NCBI GenBank assembly: GCA_016794625.1
Contig: JAEUGY010000016.1
Span: 106,186 to 170,185 of the forward strand
Direction: 5' to 3'
Length of the DNA stretch: 64,000 nt
Source of the DNA: Opitutaceae bacterium
GTDB lineage: Bacteria; Verrucomicrobiota; Verrucomicrobiia; Opitutales; Opitutaceae
Below are positions 16,615-25,668 of this stretch, piece after piece. Within the stretch, counting starts at the first letter, position 1. Each line of letters starts with the position of its first letter. A model generated the notes under the pieces. The model was given only the letters and a program-made list of their open reading frames with translations. It was not told where the DNA came from and did not search any database. Made by a program: the position numbers and the translations under genes.

Positions 16615-18288
16615 TCACTCGACCGTGAACCACTGCACCTCGACGCGACGGTTCTTTTCGGCCTCCGTGCCGGACGGCTCCTCCCAGCCGCGGCCGATCG
16701 TTTCGATTCGAGCGGCTTCGACGGACAGACGCTGGGTCAAGGTGGACTTGATTTCGGCGGCACGGTTCTTGGAAAGCTCCATGGCCTTGAGCGCCATCTG
16801 CCGGACAAAGGCCTCGCCCCCCTCCTTGCGGAATTTGTCGACCAAGGCGTTGTCGACATGCCCGCGCAGCAGGATGGTCGAACCCGGACTGACCTGCAGC
16901 AATCGCTTGATCGATTCCAAGTTGGTCATGTTTTCCGCATGCGTCAGATCGAGCTTGGAGGAGTTGGGTTCAAACAGGAACCGGATGTCCTTGCTCAGCA
17001 GCGGATCGCCTTCCAGAGCGCCGCCGCCCTGCGACCGGATCGGGGCGATGGCGACCGTCTGGCCCGCGAACGCACCAGCGGCCTGCAGAGCCTGCAGATA
17101 AGTGGCCACCATGTACTTGTCGGCATCCGTCGGCTGGTCGATGAGCGAACCATAAGCGAGCAGGGCGGAACTGAAGATCCCGCTGAAGCTGCCGGCCGCG
17201 TCGATCGCGCCCGAGTAGAAGGCGAGGTTTTCGGGCAGGTTGGAGAGGTGGACCTTGGCCAGTTCCTCGCGGGCTTGGGTGGGCGACCATTTGAAACTCT
17301 TCGCGATCAGATCGAGATGGGCGGCGGCATTGTCGCGCACCTGCCGGTTGCCCTCGAGCACACCTTCCGTCAGACCGGCCATGATCTTCGGGTTGGCCTG
17401 GGCGAAGCCCTTGTTCACCACCAGAATGTCCGCGATGATGAGCAGGTTCTTGTTGGTCGTGAGCAACACGGCGGCGCCTTTGCTGGCGGCGACCACTTCG
17501 GTTGTCTTCGGCGCCCACGAGACGCAGCCGGCGAGCCGGCCCGATCCGCTTTCCAGGTCCTTCAGGAAAAGATCACCGGCGGTGAAAGCGTCCGCGGCGA
17601 AGAGCAGATTCAGCCGTTCCGGGTCGGCGCGGTCCGTCGGGGTGCGTAGCATGTGCACGCCGAGCCCCGCCTCCTGGGCGAGGTAGCGGATGAAAAAGTC
17701 CGACTCCGTGAACTGGGCCGTGACGAGGGTCTTGCCCTTCAGGTCGTTGATCCGCCGGATTTCCTTGCGCACGACCAGACCGTCCGCGCCGCGGGAGAAA
17801 CCGATCTGCACGGGAGCGACCACCTGGAAGTTGCGACAGTACGCGGTCAGCACGTCCACCGTCGTGGCGGCCGCGGCGATGCGGCCGGCGTTGAGCGCGG
17901 GCCAGCTTTCCTCCTCGGAGAGCTTGATGCGCAGCTTGAAGCCGTGCTTGCGGAAGAAGAACGAGTTCTCCGTCGGCTCCAGGCCGCCGTTGGCCACGAT
18001 GATGCCGGAATAGCCCGCGTATTCACTCAGCTCGAGATCGATGATGTTGTCCTTCGCCACATACGCGGCGGCGGGCGGCAGCAGCGGGCAGGCGTCGAGC
18101 GGGGCGACGAAATCTGCCGCATTGAGCGCGGACTCACCACCGCCTTTGGCCGGGGCCGACGGACCGGCGGACGCCGGATTGCTCCCGGAGACGGCGGCGG
18201 GATTCAAGCGGTCCCACCACTTGTAGGCGCCAAGGCCGGCGGCGCCGAGAATCAGCAGGGTCAATACAACTTTACCGAGGGTCGTCAT
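16615..18288 (-). CDS. Substrate-binding protein/OmpA-domain fusion
   Basis: A 557-residue protein. An N-terminal hydrophobic helix (VVLTLLILGAAGLGAY) is followed by a linker and a type-2 periplasmic binding fold (about residues 65-400; e.g. VVRKEIRRINDLKGKTLVTA, DILVVNKGFAQANP). The last ~140 residues are an OmpA-like peptidoglycan-binding domain: DIRFLFEPNSSKLDL, ILLRGHVDN, ELSKNRAAEIK, IGRGWEEPSG, NRRVEVQWF. The membrane anchor, ligand-sensing fold and cell-wall domain together suggest an envelope sensor rather than a transporter part; no ABC permease is nearby. It is separated from the PspA-like gene by a 148-base gap with an AT-rich hairpin. Confidence 0.85.
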   Translation of the reverse strand: MTTLGKVVLTLLILGAAGLGAYKWWDRLNPAAVSGSNPASAGPSAPAKGGGESALNAADFVAPLDACPLLPPAAAYVAKDNIIDLELSEYAGYSGIIVANGGLEPTENSFFFRKHGFKLRIKLSEEESWPALNAGRIAAAATTVDVLTAYCRNFQVVAPVQIGFSRGADGLVVRKEIRRINDLKGKTLVTAQFTESDFFIRYLAQEAGLGVHMLRTPTDRADPERLNLLFAADAFTAGDLFLKDLESGSGRLAGCVSWAPKTTEVVAASKGAAVLLTTNKNLLIIADILVVNKGFAQANPKIMAGLTEGVLEGNRQVRDNAAAHLDLIAKSFKWSPTQAREELAKVHLSNLPENLAFYSGAIDAAGSFSGIFSSALLAYGSLIDQPTDADKYMVATYLQALQAAGAFAGQTVAIAPIRSQGGGALEGDPLLSKDIRFLFEPNSSKLDLTHAENMTNLESIKRLLQVSPGSTILLRGHVDNALVDKFRKEGGEAFVRQMALKAMELSKNRAAEIKSTLTQRLSVEAARIETIGRGWEEPSGTEAEKNRRVEVQWFTVE

Positions 18289-18299
18289 GGACAGGGGAT

Positions 18300-18412
18300 T
18301 GAGGCTTTAAATTTGAGATTTGAGATTTGAAATTTGAGATTTGGGAGCCGGGGGGACTGGCGCGTCGGTTGAGTTCCGAGATTTAACGTTCAAATCTGAG
18401 ATCTCAAATCGC
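18300..18412. repeat. AT-rich ATTTGAGA repeats with inverted partner
   Basis: About four ATTTGAGATTTGA-type units (18308-18344) face an inverted match (CAAATCTGAGATCTCAAATC, 18391-18410). The composition differs sharply from the GC-rich surroundings. It lies in the gap between the PspA-like gene and the next gene of the operon and could form a hairpin in the mRNA. Confidence 0.7.
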
Positions 18413-18436
18413 CACCCCGTCCCCGGGGCGGCTTCT

Positions 18437-19198
18437 TCACTCGGTGATTTTCTGGCGCTCGGGCGGCGTCGTCGCGGCGGCGGCTGGAGTGGTGGTGCCG
18501 CCCTGGACGCGGCCCATCTTGGCCTGGTATTCCTTGAACAGCATCGCGCCGCGGGCCTTGCGCATCTCCTGCTGGCGCTGGATGCCCGAACCCATCTCCT
18601 TGGCGAGGTCGAGCGTGGCGCGCATCTGGCCTTCGCTGCCGGCGGCCGACTGGCGCAGCTGCTGCATCGACTGGCCCAGCTCGCCGCCGACCATGCCCTG
18701 CAGCTCCGAGATGGAACCCTTCATCATGCCGGCGAGGTTTTCGAGGGAGCGGCCGACCGCGACCTTGGCCTTGACGGATTCAAACTCTCGCTGGAAGCGC
18801 TGGATCTCGCGGAGACTGTTGGCGATGATCTCGGTGTTCTGCTTGTAGAGGTCCTCGAGGTTCTTCAGCTGGTCCTGGTTCTCCGCGATGTCCTGCTCCA
18901 GCGCCGCCAGTTCTTCGGCGAAGTGGGCGCCATTGGCCTCGTCGTTGGCCGCGGCCGCCGCCTGCAGCAGGCCCTGCAGCTCGACGCGCTGACGCTCCTG
19001 GCGCTTGACCTGGTCCTTGAGCAGCGCCACCTGGCCGGCGAGCTGCCCGTTGGCGTAGTGGGCCTTGTCGGCCTTGGCCTTGGCGTCGCGGATACCGCGT
19101 TCGACGACCGCCTGGTTGATGGCGTCGGTCTCGGTGGCCTGTTCGGCCGCAAGTCCCATCCAGATGAAGACACGTTTGATGGCGCGAAAGAAACCCAT
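18437..19198 (-). CDS. PspA/IM30-like membrane-associated helical protein
   Basis: A 253-residue protein from ATG 19198 (MGFFRAIKRVFIWMGLAAEQ). The basic amphipathic N-terminal start and the long all-helical coiled-coil body with many Gln, Lys, Glu and Leu residues fit the PspA/IM30 family, although the match is distant. Family members form rods or rings on the inner membrane and help repair or stabilise it. The C-terminal ~25 residues are Thr/Ala/Pro-rich. It is the first gene of a five-gene operon continuing with the SBP/OmpA, coiled-coil, AAA and FKBP genes. The upstream gap (19199-19467) contains a CGGCTT/AAGCCG hairpin but no clear sigma-54 site. Confidence 0.72.
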   Translation of the reverse strand: MGFFRAIKRVFIWMGLAAEQATETDAINQAVVERGIRDAKAKADKAHYANGQLAGQVALLKDQVKRQERQRVELQGLLQAAAAANDEANGAHFAEELAALEQDIAENQDQLKNLEDLYKQNTEIIANSLREIQRFQREFESVKAKVAVGRSLENLAGMMKGSISELQGMVGGELGQSMQQLRQSAAGSEGQMRATLDLAKEMGSGIQRQQEMRKARGAMLFKEYQAKMGRVQGGTTTPAAAATTPPERQKITE

Positions 19199-19467
19199 GG
19201 TGTTTGGTACGATTGAGGTTGGCTGGCGAAAAAGGAGTGGTCGATGGCTTGCGGAGCGGACTGTGGACTCCGGAGCGGTGACGCCCGGCCACGGCGGGAG
19301 CGCGAAGCGACACGGCTTATACGAAAAAAGCCGGGGAGGGGGAATTACAAACGAACGCCGCCCGCCCAGTCCAGTTACGGTTCCCCTGCGCGGGTTTCCC
19401 GTCTCCGATTCAGCCGAGGCGGTCTGCCCGCCCGGAGGGTCCACACGGGGTGTTTCCCGGTGCCGGC

Positions 19468-21972
19468 TTACTTGCCGGCGGGCCGCTGAGTCGTGAGATT
19501 CTCGGTCACGCGAGCCTGGTGACTGAAATAGTGGTCGCTGAGCAGGGGGTAGAGCCCGTAGAGCCGCTGCAGCAGGTCGGCGAGCAGGTCGCTCAAGCGG
19601 GTGGGCTTGATCGGATCGGCTTCGGGCACCCGGGTCGGCGATCCAAAGCGGCTGTCCACGGGCAGTGCCGCGAGGAAGCGCAGGATCGCGGCCACCGCCT
19701 CCACCGCCGCCTCATCATGGTCGTCCGGAGTGTCGGAGGCCACGGCGCGGAGGCTGGTCTTGATGCGGTGCAGGTTGTGAAAAAGGCTGCGCGGAGCGTC
19801 GGGTTGCTGGAGGAAAAGCTCGGCCACAAGCCGCGGTTCGCTGCGGGTCTGGTAAAGTCGGCGGTACGCGTCCTGCGAGCCGAGCATGCGGAGGAGCGCG
19901 GACAATTCCGGCGTATCCCCGGTCCGGCTGCGCGAACTGGCGGTCGCCGCCTTGTGCGCTTCGTCGAGTTTGCCGAGCACGTGACGCAGCGCACTGCAGG
20001 TCATGATGGCCCGCTCGAGGTGCAGGCCCATGCGCAGGAACTCCCAGCCGGCGTCCATCAGCATGGTCCGTTCGGCGGTGGCGAGGAAGGCGTTGACGTC
20101 GGTCAGCACGAGCTGCACGGCGAGCGCGGCGTTTTTCTTGCGCCGGTCCCCGGTGGCCCGGGCGTGGCGCAGGGTGTCGAGCTTGGTCGCCAGGCGGCTG
20201 AGCAACACCCAGGCTTCCGGGCTGACATTGTCGCGGAGCTGGCGCGCGTTCTCGGTCGCAATCTCGATCGACGACGCAATGGAGCTGGGATGGTCGACCG
20301 ACAGCGTCATGCGCCAGTTGAGGTCCCCGGTCAGCGTGGCGTGGGGATTGGCCCGCGCGGTGATCTTCTCGGATCCGTGGCCGGTCGCTTCCAACAATCC
20401 ACGCCAGATGGGCACCCAGTGACGACGGTCCCGGGCGGGGATTTCCTCCAGGGCGACATCGTCGAAAATCGCGAGCATCCGGGCCGTGGCTTCAGAGCGC
20501 TCCAGGTACCGACCCAGCCAGAAAAGCGTCTCCGCGGACCGCGAGCCCAGCGCGTGCTGACGGTGGCTGCCGGTGGCGCGTTCAATGTCCGGGCCTTCGC
20601 TCACACTGACAGTATCTCCCTGCAGGACAATGGTATCGGCACAAATACCAATGCGGTCGACCGGCGGGGGTTCGGCGCCCAAACGGACCAGGCCACCAGG
20701 CAGGACGGTGTACTTGCCCTGCTCGGCCAGAACGAAGGCGCTGAGGTGGAATGGGGACGACTTCTTCGAGTTGGGAACCAGGGAGCGAAGGTCGAGTCGT
20801 TTGCGGGCGACAAATGCGTAAGGATTCTCCCGAACCGTCTGATCAAGACCTTTTTCCGTCAGCAGCGTGGGGCGGGGCTGATGCAGACGGGGGTCGCCGA
20901 TGCGAGGGTCCTGCACGGGCAGCACGACCATGGAGTCGCGCGATTCCAGGATGTAGTCGAGTTGATCGGTGTCGCCGCAGGTGTAGGTCGGGGCGGCGGG
21001 CAGCAGGGGTTTTTCGCCGAGATAGAACCGCATCAATTGCGGCAGGTAGGCGTCAATACCCCGGCTGTCGGCCACGCCGCAGCCGATCGAATTGGCCAGG
21101 GCCACGGTGCCGGCACGGATGCACTGCAACAGTCCGGGCACCCCGGCGGCCTCCCGGTCGGTGGAAAACACCACGGGATCGATGTGGGCGTCATTCAGCC
21201 GGCGGTAGATGACGTCGACGCGCTCGAGCCCGGCGATGGTCTTGAAATACACGCAGTTATCGAGCACCAGCAGGTCGTCGCCGCGCGCCAGAGGCAGGCC
21301 CATTTTGCGGGCGAGAAAACTGTGTTCGGCGTAAAAGGGATCGGTGGGCCCGGCGGTCAGAACGACCAGGCTGGGGGCCCGGCCCGCCTGCGGGGCGAGG
21401 GAGCGCAGGCCATCGAGCAGGCGAAGCGGAAAATTGATGATCGAGTGGTAGTCGGCCAGTCCGCCGTAGAGGCTGCCCGCTTCCTGGGAGAGGAAGCGCC
21501 GGTTTTGCACCGCGAAGCCCAGCCCCACCGGGGTGTTGGCCCGCGTTTCCGAAATATGCCAGCCGGCGTCGGTCTGCAGGAGATCGAAGCGCAACAGCAT
21601 CGCCGGGGTGGTGCGGTGGGGCTCCAAGTGCAGGCAGGGCCGCCGGTAATACGGATCCGACAAAACGAGTTCCGGCGGGAGTAGCCGTTGGGTCAGCACC
21701 TCCTGGCGATCATAGATGTCGGTCAGGAAGGCGTTGGTGAAGCGCGCGCGCTGGATCAGCGCGGCCTCGAGGCGCGACCATTCCAGAGCGTCGATGACCA
21801 GCGGCGTCGGTTCCAGCTCCCAGAACACGCCTTGCGTATGGCTTGGATGCGGATCGGACGACAGTTCGGTCAGCCCGGACTCCCGAATCGTGCTGCGCAG
21901 GCGGCTGCGCAGGCGCTGGAGCTGCCGCGGGTGCAGGCGCGGGAAGTGCGTGGGACGGGCAGCGGCGGACAT
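19468..21972 (-). CDS. Circularly permuted ATP-grasp protein fused to alpha-E domain
   Basis: An 834-residue protein. ATG 21972 (MSAAARPTHFPRLHP) is preferred over an upstream in-frame ATG that adds unconserved sequence. The N-terminal ~500 residues match the permuted ATP-grasp type 2: GVFWELEPTPLVIDALEW, LLVLDNCVYFKT, DVIYRRLND, VALANSIGCGVADSRGI, ENPYAFVARKR. The C-terminal ~320 residues are an alpha-E domain beginning SRSAETLFWLGRYLERSEAT. Homologues are often split into two genes beside a transglutaminase-like gene and may make peptide bonds on an unknown substrate. Here the two are fused and the transglutaminase partner is absent from the window. Confidence 0.9.
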   Translation of the reverse strand: MSAAARPTHFPRLHPRQLQRLRSRLRSTIRESGLTELSSDPHPSHTQGVFWELEPTPLVIDALEWSRLEAALIQRARFTNAFLTDIYDRQEVLTQRLLPPELVLSDPYYRRPCLHLEPHRTTPAMLLRFDLLQTDAGWHISETRANTPVGLGFAVQNRRFLSQEAGSLYGGLADYHSIINFPLRLLDGLRSLAPQAGRAPSLVVLTAGPTDPFYAEHSFLARKMGLPLARGDDLLVLDNCVYFKTIAGLERVDVIYRRLNDAHIDPVVFSTDREAAGVPGLLQCIRAGTVALANSIGCGVADSRGIDAYLPQLMRFYLGEKPLLPAAPTYTCGDTDQLDYILESRDSMVVLPVQDPRIGDPRLHQPRPTLLTEKGLDQTVRENPYAFVARKRLDLRSLVPNSKKSSPFHLSAFVLAEQGKYTVLPGGLVRLGAEPPPVDRIGICADTIVLQGDTVSVSEGPDIERATGSHRQHALGSRSAETLFWLGRYLERSEATARMLAIFDDVALEEIPARDRRHWVPIWRGLLEATGHGSEKITARANPHATLTGDLNWRMTLSVDHPSSIASSIEIATENARQLRDNVSPEAWVLLSRLATKLDTLRHARATGDRRKKNAALAVQLVLTDVNAFLATAERTMLMDAGWEFLRMGLHLERAIMTCSALRHVLGKLDEAHKAATASSRSRTGDTPELSALLRMLGSQDAYRRLYQTRSEPRLVAELFLQQPDAPRSLFHNLHRIKTSLRAVASDTPDDHDEAAVEAVAAILRFLAALPVDSRFGSPTRVPEADPIKPTRLSDLLADLLQRLYGLYPLLSDHYFSHQARVTENLTTQRPAGK

Positions 21973-22220
21973 TCCAGAGGAAAAGGGAAGCGGGACGGAA
22001 GCGGGAGAAACCAGACAACGAAGGCTCGGGAGGGAAGAGTCCGGGGGGGGCTGGAGCAAGCCTGCGATCACATCGACAGCATCGTCACGCTGCCAGACGT
22101 CAAGAAGTGGCAAATGTCCCTAGGGGATTGGCTTGCCCGCTGGCCGTCGGCCGCGATCGAATTTCGCGGGGAAGTCACCGAGAGTTTGCCAAACCCTTGA
22201 TGTGATCCTAGTCAGGAGGG

Positions 22221-23201
22221 GTGCAATGGTTTATTGGCATCGACGGCGGGGGTACCCACACGCGCGCATTGATCGTCAATGCCGAAGGTCAGGTGCTGGG
22301 TGTGGGTAAAGCGGGCAGCTCGAATTATCACACGGTGGGCATCACCCGGGCCGTGCAGGCCCTGAGCGAGGCGATTGCCGCGGCGCGCGCCGAGCGTCAC
22401 CTTCACGGCCAGGCGGCGGGCGCGTTTCTCGGGCTGGCCGGTGTACGTACGGCGGGCGATCACCTGGCATTTCGTGAGCCCCTGGCTGGTTTGGGTCTGG
22501 TCAAACAACCCGATCGGATCGGGCTCGATCACGACCTGCGCATCGCCCTGGCCGGCGGCTGCGGGGATCAACCCGGGATCGTGGTCATTGCCGGGACCGG
22601 CTCTGCGGCTTATGGACGGGATCGCCAGGCGGTCACCGCGCAGGCGGGTGGCTGGGGCTGGTTGATTGATGATCAGGGCGGTGGGACTTGGTTTGCGCTC
22701 CAGGGCTTGCGGGCGGTGATGGAAGCGGCGGACGGTCGAGGTCCCCGGACCCGGCTGGAGCCGGCGATTTTTGCGGAATTGGGGGTGACCTCGGCGCGGG
22801 ACGCCATGCTCTGGACCTTGCGACCCGACACTGCGCGGTCCCAGCTCGCGGCGTTGGCGCCGGTGATCCTCGCGGCGGCCGAGGATGGAGACAAGGTGGC
22901 GATGGCGCTCGTGACCGAAGGTGCGCACCAACTCGCGCGCATGGCGGCGGCGCTGGATGAGCCCCTTGATTTTGGAGGCGGCCCCATTCCCGTGGTGCCC
23001 GCGGGTGGACTCCTGTCGAAATCCTTCTACCTCGAGGCGTTCCGATCCGCTCTCGCGAAGACCGGGCACCCCTTCAACCTCGTGGCGCAGCCCGCCCCCC
23101 CGATCGCCGGAGCCGCGTTCCTCGCGGCGGAACTCGCCGGCACCCCCCTGTCCGCCGAAGCCCGCCGCCGCGTCGGCGAAGCCGCCCGTTCCGTGGGTTG
23201 A
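22221..23201 (+). CDS. BadF/BadG-type ATPase, probable N-acetylglucosamine kinase-like enzyme
   Basis: A 326-residue protein of the actin-like ATPase (ASKHA) fold. It carries the phosphate-1 motif FIGIDGGGTHTRALIVN, the adenosine-side motif GIVVIAGTGSAAYG, GGWGWLIDDQGGG, and a C-terminal PAPPIAGAAFLA. Relatives include eukaryote-type N-acetylglucosamine kinases and the ATPases of benzoyl-CoA reductase activators; the lone gene and the length favour a sugar kinase. An in-frame TAG at 22209 forces a start at GTG 22221 (or a rarer codon). The AGGAGG at 22214-22219 is only one base from that GTG, an unusually short spacing. Confidence 0.82.
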   Translation: MQWFIGIDGGGTHTRALIVNAEGQVLGVGKAGSSNYHTVGITRAVQALSEAIAAARAERHLHGQAAGAFLGLAGVRTAGDHLAFREPLAGLGLVKQPDRIGLDHDLRIALAGGCGDQPGIVVIAGTGSAAYGRDRQAVTAQAGGWGWLIDDQGGGTWFALQGLRAVMEAADGRGPRTRLEPAIFAELGVTSARDAMLWTLRPDTARSQLAALAPVILAAAEDGDKVAMALVTEGAHQLARMAAALDEPLDFGGGPIPVVPAGGLLSKSFYLEAFRSALAKTGHPFNLVAQPAPPIAGAAFLAAELAGTPLSAEARRRVGEAARSVG

Positions 23202-23253
23202 CCGCCGAACGCCGCCGCGGCAGCGCCCTCCAGAAGAGAACCCTGCGGGTACC

Positions 23254-23367
23254 CCGTTGGAGGTGGCCTCGCCGAGGCCGCGACGGGACCCCCGGTCCCG
23301 CCCTTTCCGTCCCTTTTGTGATACGCGACGCCATTCCCCGCGGGGTCGGCGACCCCACCTCCAACGG
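23254..23367 (+). repeat. Full-length hairpin element between kinase and AraC genes
   Basis: One complete copy of the ~112-bp module. It starts CCGTTGGAGGTGG and ends CCACCTCCAACGG, which are inverted repeats of each other. Inside are GCCTCGCCGAGGC, GGGACCCCCGGTCCC and CCCCGCGGGGTCGGCGACCCC hairpins. A CGGCAGCGCCCTCCAGAAG-type module precedes it. Confidence 0.9.
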
Positions 23368-23419
23368 ACGACTTCGCCCGTCATTGTAGGGCTGGCTACA
23401 CTTGCCCTCCATCGCCCTG

Positions 23420-24262
23420 CTACACCACGCGGGCGGACCCGGCGCGGAAACGTGCGGGCGTCACACCGGTCTTCAGCGCGAAGGCCCGGTGGAAGGCGAC
23501 GGGGTCGCTGTATCCAAACCGGGCACTGATCTCCTTGATCGGCAATCGGGTCTCCTGCAGCAGCCGGGCCGCTTCATCGAGGCGCAGGTCGCGCAGGAAC
23601 CGGCCGGCGGGCAGGCCGGTGAGCCGGCGAAAGAGGGCGCGGAACTGGCTGGGCGACAGTTCCGCCCGCGTGGCCAGGCTCTCGATGCTCACGGGGGCGC
23701 TGGCATGCGAGCGGGCCCAGTCGATCGCCCGCAGGACGCGGCCCGCCGCCGGGGAATTCTCCGCCACCGCCGGGGAGGCGGCGTCTCGCAACGCTTCCAC
23801 CAGCAGCTGGATCAGGCAGGGCAACTCCGTGGTTTCCGCGGTGCGCGGCCGGTGGACCTTGATCCGCCCGGTCTGCAGCGCGCGGACGCGCAGCATGAGG
23901 GCGCGGACCCAGGCATCCGCTCCGGCGCCGCGCCAGAGCGTGGGTCCCTCTTCGTCGTTTCCGGAAGGGGCGGCGGAGACATAATGCTGAACCCAAATGG
24001 CACATCCTTCCGCGGTGGCGCGGCCGACAAACGAGTGGTGCGGCGGGATGAACAGGGCGTCGCCCGCGTGCGCGGTCAGGGTCACCGTCCCGATCTCAAA
24101 AACGGCGCTGCCCCGGGTCATGACAATCAGGTCATGGTGAGGCCATCCGGCGGGTCCAATGACCGCGCCGCCGAGGTAGCTGCCAATGCCATGGCGCACC
24201 GCCCTGGGCAGCGGCAGGAGGATCGGCCACTCCCCGGCTGGAGAATCAGGCGATGGACTCAC
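23420..24262 (-). CDS. AraC-family transcriptional regulator
   Basis: A 280-residue protein. The N-terminal cupin-like sensor domain is recognisable from HHDLIVMTRGSAVFEIG and HAGDALFIPPHHSF. The C-terminal AraC DNA-binding domain has two helix-turn-helix units (about residues 175-275): SIESLATRAELSPSQFRALF and IKEISARFGYSDPVAFHRAF. It is divergent from the ferritin-like/UroD pair with 105 bases between start codons, so it most likely controls that pair in response to a small molecule. The first residues are Pro/Ser-rich and the start could be somewhat downstream. Confidence 0.88.
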   Translation of the reverse strand: MSPSPDSPAGEWPILLPLPRAVRHGIGSYLGGAVIGPAGWPHHDLIVMTRGSAVFEIGTVTLTAHAGDALFIPPHHSFVGRATAEGCAIWVQHYVSAAPSGNDEEGPTLWRGAGADAWVRALMLRVRALQTGRIKVHRPRTAETTELPCLIQLLVEALRDAASPAVAENSPAAGRVLRAIDWARSHASAPVSIESLATRAELSPSQFRALFRRLTGLPAGRFLRDLRLDEAARLLQETRLPIKEISARFGYSDPVAFHRAFALKTGVTPARFRAGSARVV

Positions 24263-24367
24263 GGGTATTGATGCGATCCATTTGCCGTTGTGGCATCGTC
24301 GGAATCATCAAGAAACCGGCATTTCTGTCAATGGCGCCCGCGGCCGGGCTGGCCTAGGGTAAGGGTC

Positions 24368-25615
24368 ATGGAACCGACCGTTTCCCCCACTGAAACCGTC
24401 CGCGATCGCGGTGAACTCTCGCCGAGGAGTCGCGGCGCGTTTTTGAAGGCTGTATCCGACTTTCAAACCGAGCTCTTTCGCGTGAGCGCGGGCTTCCTGC
24501 CGGCCGTGCCGCGCTGGGAGCTGCGCCGCGAGGGCTCCGCCCTGGTGTTTCGCGACGCCCGGCGGGTGCAGGACCTGCGGCAGCGGTGCCGCGAACTGGG
24601 CGGCACCTTGGGAGCGAAGCACCTGAGCCGCGGGGTCGCCGGCGTCGAACTGATCGAGACGCTGTGTCACGCCCCGGACGCGGACGGCGCCTTCCGGGCG
24701 ATCTTCGGCGTGGTCAAACCCGCGCTCCGCGAGGTGCTGGACGGATACCTCCGGGACGACCTGCGTGTCTTCGACGCTCCCAGCATTCCGGTCGTGGAGG
24801 CCAATGTCGCCGAACTGGACCGCCAGATCGCCTGGGCGAAGGAACAGCCGGAGATCTCCACCCCGGTGCCGGAGGAGTGGCGTCAACGGATCGAGGCCCT
24901 GACGGCCGGGCTCCGGACCGCCATGCAGACCGGTTCAGTCGCGGCCGCTCCCGTGCGGCGCGGGCGCAAGATCGGCCGGCTTCCGGTGCTCCGGTCCGTC
25001 ATCCCGAACGGTTTTGTCGAGGGTCGCGCCCTGCGGCCGGAGGGCTACGACACCGACTACCGCAAGCGCGAGCACTTCATGGGGCACAACTTCTTCATGG
25101 AGATCCAGGCGGCCGACTCGTGCGCGAGTCTGCTCTTCGACGCGCCCGACATGCCGTGGGACTTCTATTTCGACACGGCGCGCCACATGTGGGACGAGAC
25201 GCGTCACTGCGAGTTCGGCGAACTCAAGCTCAAGTCCCTCGGCGTCGACATTCGCACGATCGGCGTGGCCAACACCGCCTATGTCCTGCGGCAGACGATC
25301 GACCCGATCGACCGTTACGCGGCGCTCACCACGCAGGAGGCGGACGCCTTTCCGGGCAAGCACGCCGGGTTGAAGGACGCGATCGAGCATCGCGACGAAC
25401 TCGCCGCCCGGGCCTGGAGCTACGACATCGCCGACGAAACCCAGCACGTCCGGTATGGTCACAAATGGATACCGGTGATGATCGAGGAGACGGGCGAACC
25501 CCGCAGCTACGACGAGATCAAGCGCGATGCGGAGAACTGGCGCCGCGACGTCCTGGCCGCGGCCTACTCCACGGCCGCCCAGGCCTACGAGCGCGGCGTC
25601 GGCGCCAGGGCGTGA
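24368..25615 (+). CDS. Ferritin-like di-iron protein of unknown substrate
   Basis: A 415-residue protein from ATG 24368, preceded by AAGGG. Two ExxH motifs, MWDETRHCEFGE (about residue 277) and DIADETQHVRYGH (about 357), lie on helices about 80 residues apart, as expected for a ferritin-like di-iron centre. Earlier acidic positions around EHFMGHNFFMEIQAADS may complete the site. The N-terminal 180 residues are helical and specific to this type. The gene is 53 bases upstream of a UroD-family gene and divergent from an AraC regulator. It may be an oxygenase or oxidase acting on a carbon source; the substrate is not known. Confidence 0.72.
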   Translation: MEPTVSPTETVRDRGELSPRSRGAFLKAVSDFQTELFRVSAGFLPAVPRWELRREGSALVFRDARRVQDLRQRCRELGGTLGAKHLSRGVAGVELIETLCHAPDADGAFRAIFGVVKPALREVLDGYLRDDLRVFDAPSIPVVEANVAELDRQIAWAKEQPEISTPVPEEWRQRIEALTAGLRTAMQTGSVAAAPVRRGRKIGRLPVLRSVIPNGFVEGRALRPEGYDTDYRKREHFMGHNFFMEIQAADSCASLLFDAPDMPWDFYFDTARHMWDETRHCEFGELKLKSLGVDIRTIGVANTAYVLRQTIDPIDRYAALTTQEADAFPGKHAGLKDAIEHRDELAARAWSYDIADETQHVRYGHKWIPVMIEETGEPRSYDEIKRDAENWRRDVLAAAYSTAAQAYERGVGARA

Positions 25616-25668
25616 CGCCCGCCCGGGGCGGCGCGAGGGGATGAACGGCGACGAGACGACTTTTCTTT

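Noticed and set aside
18437..19467. Sigma-54 promoter for the PspA-like gene
   Set aside because: No TGGCA-N7-TTGC spacing was found upstream of 19198 on the minus strand, and no PspF-type activator gene is present.
19450..21684. A 744-codon plus-strand frame
   Set aside because: Opposite the ATP-grasp/alpha-E gene, which carries all expected motifs; the plus-strand product looks like antisense sequence.
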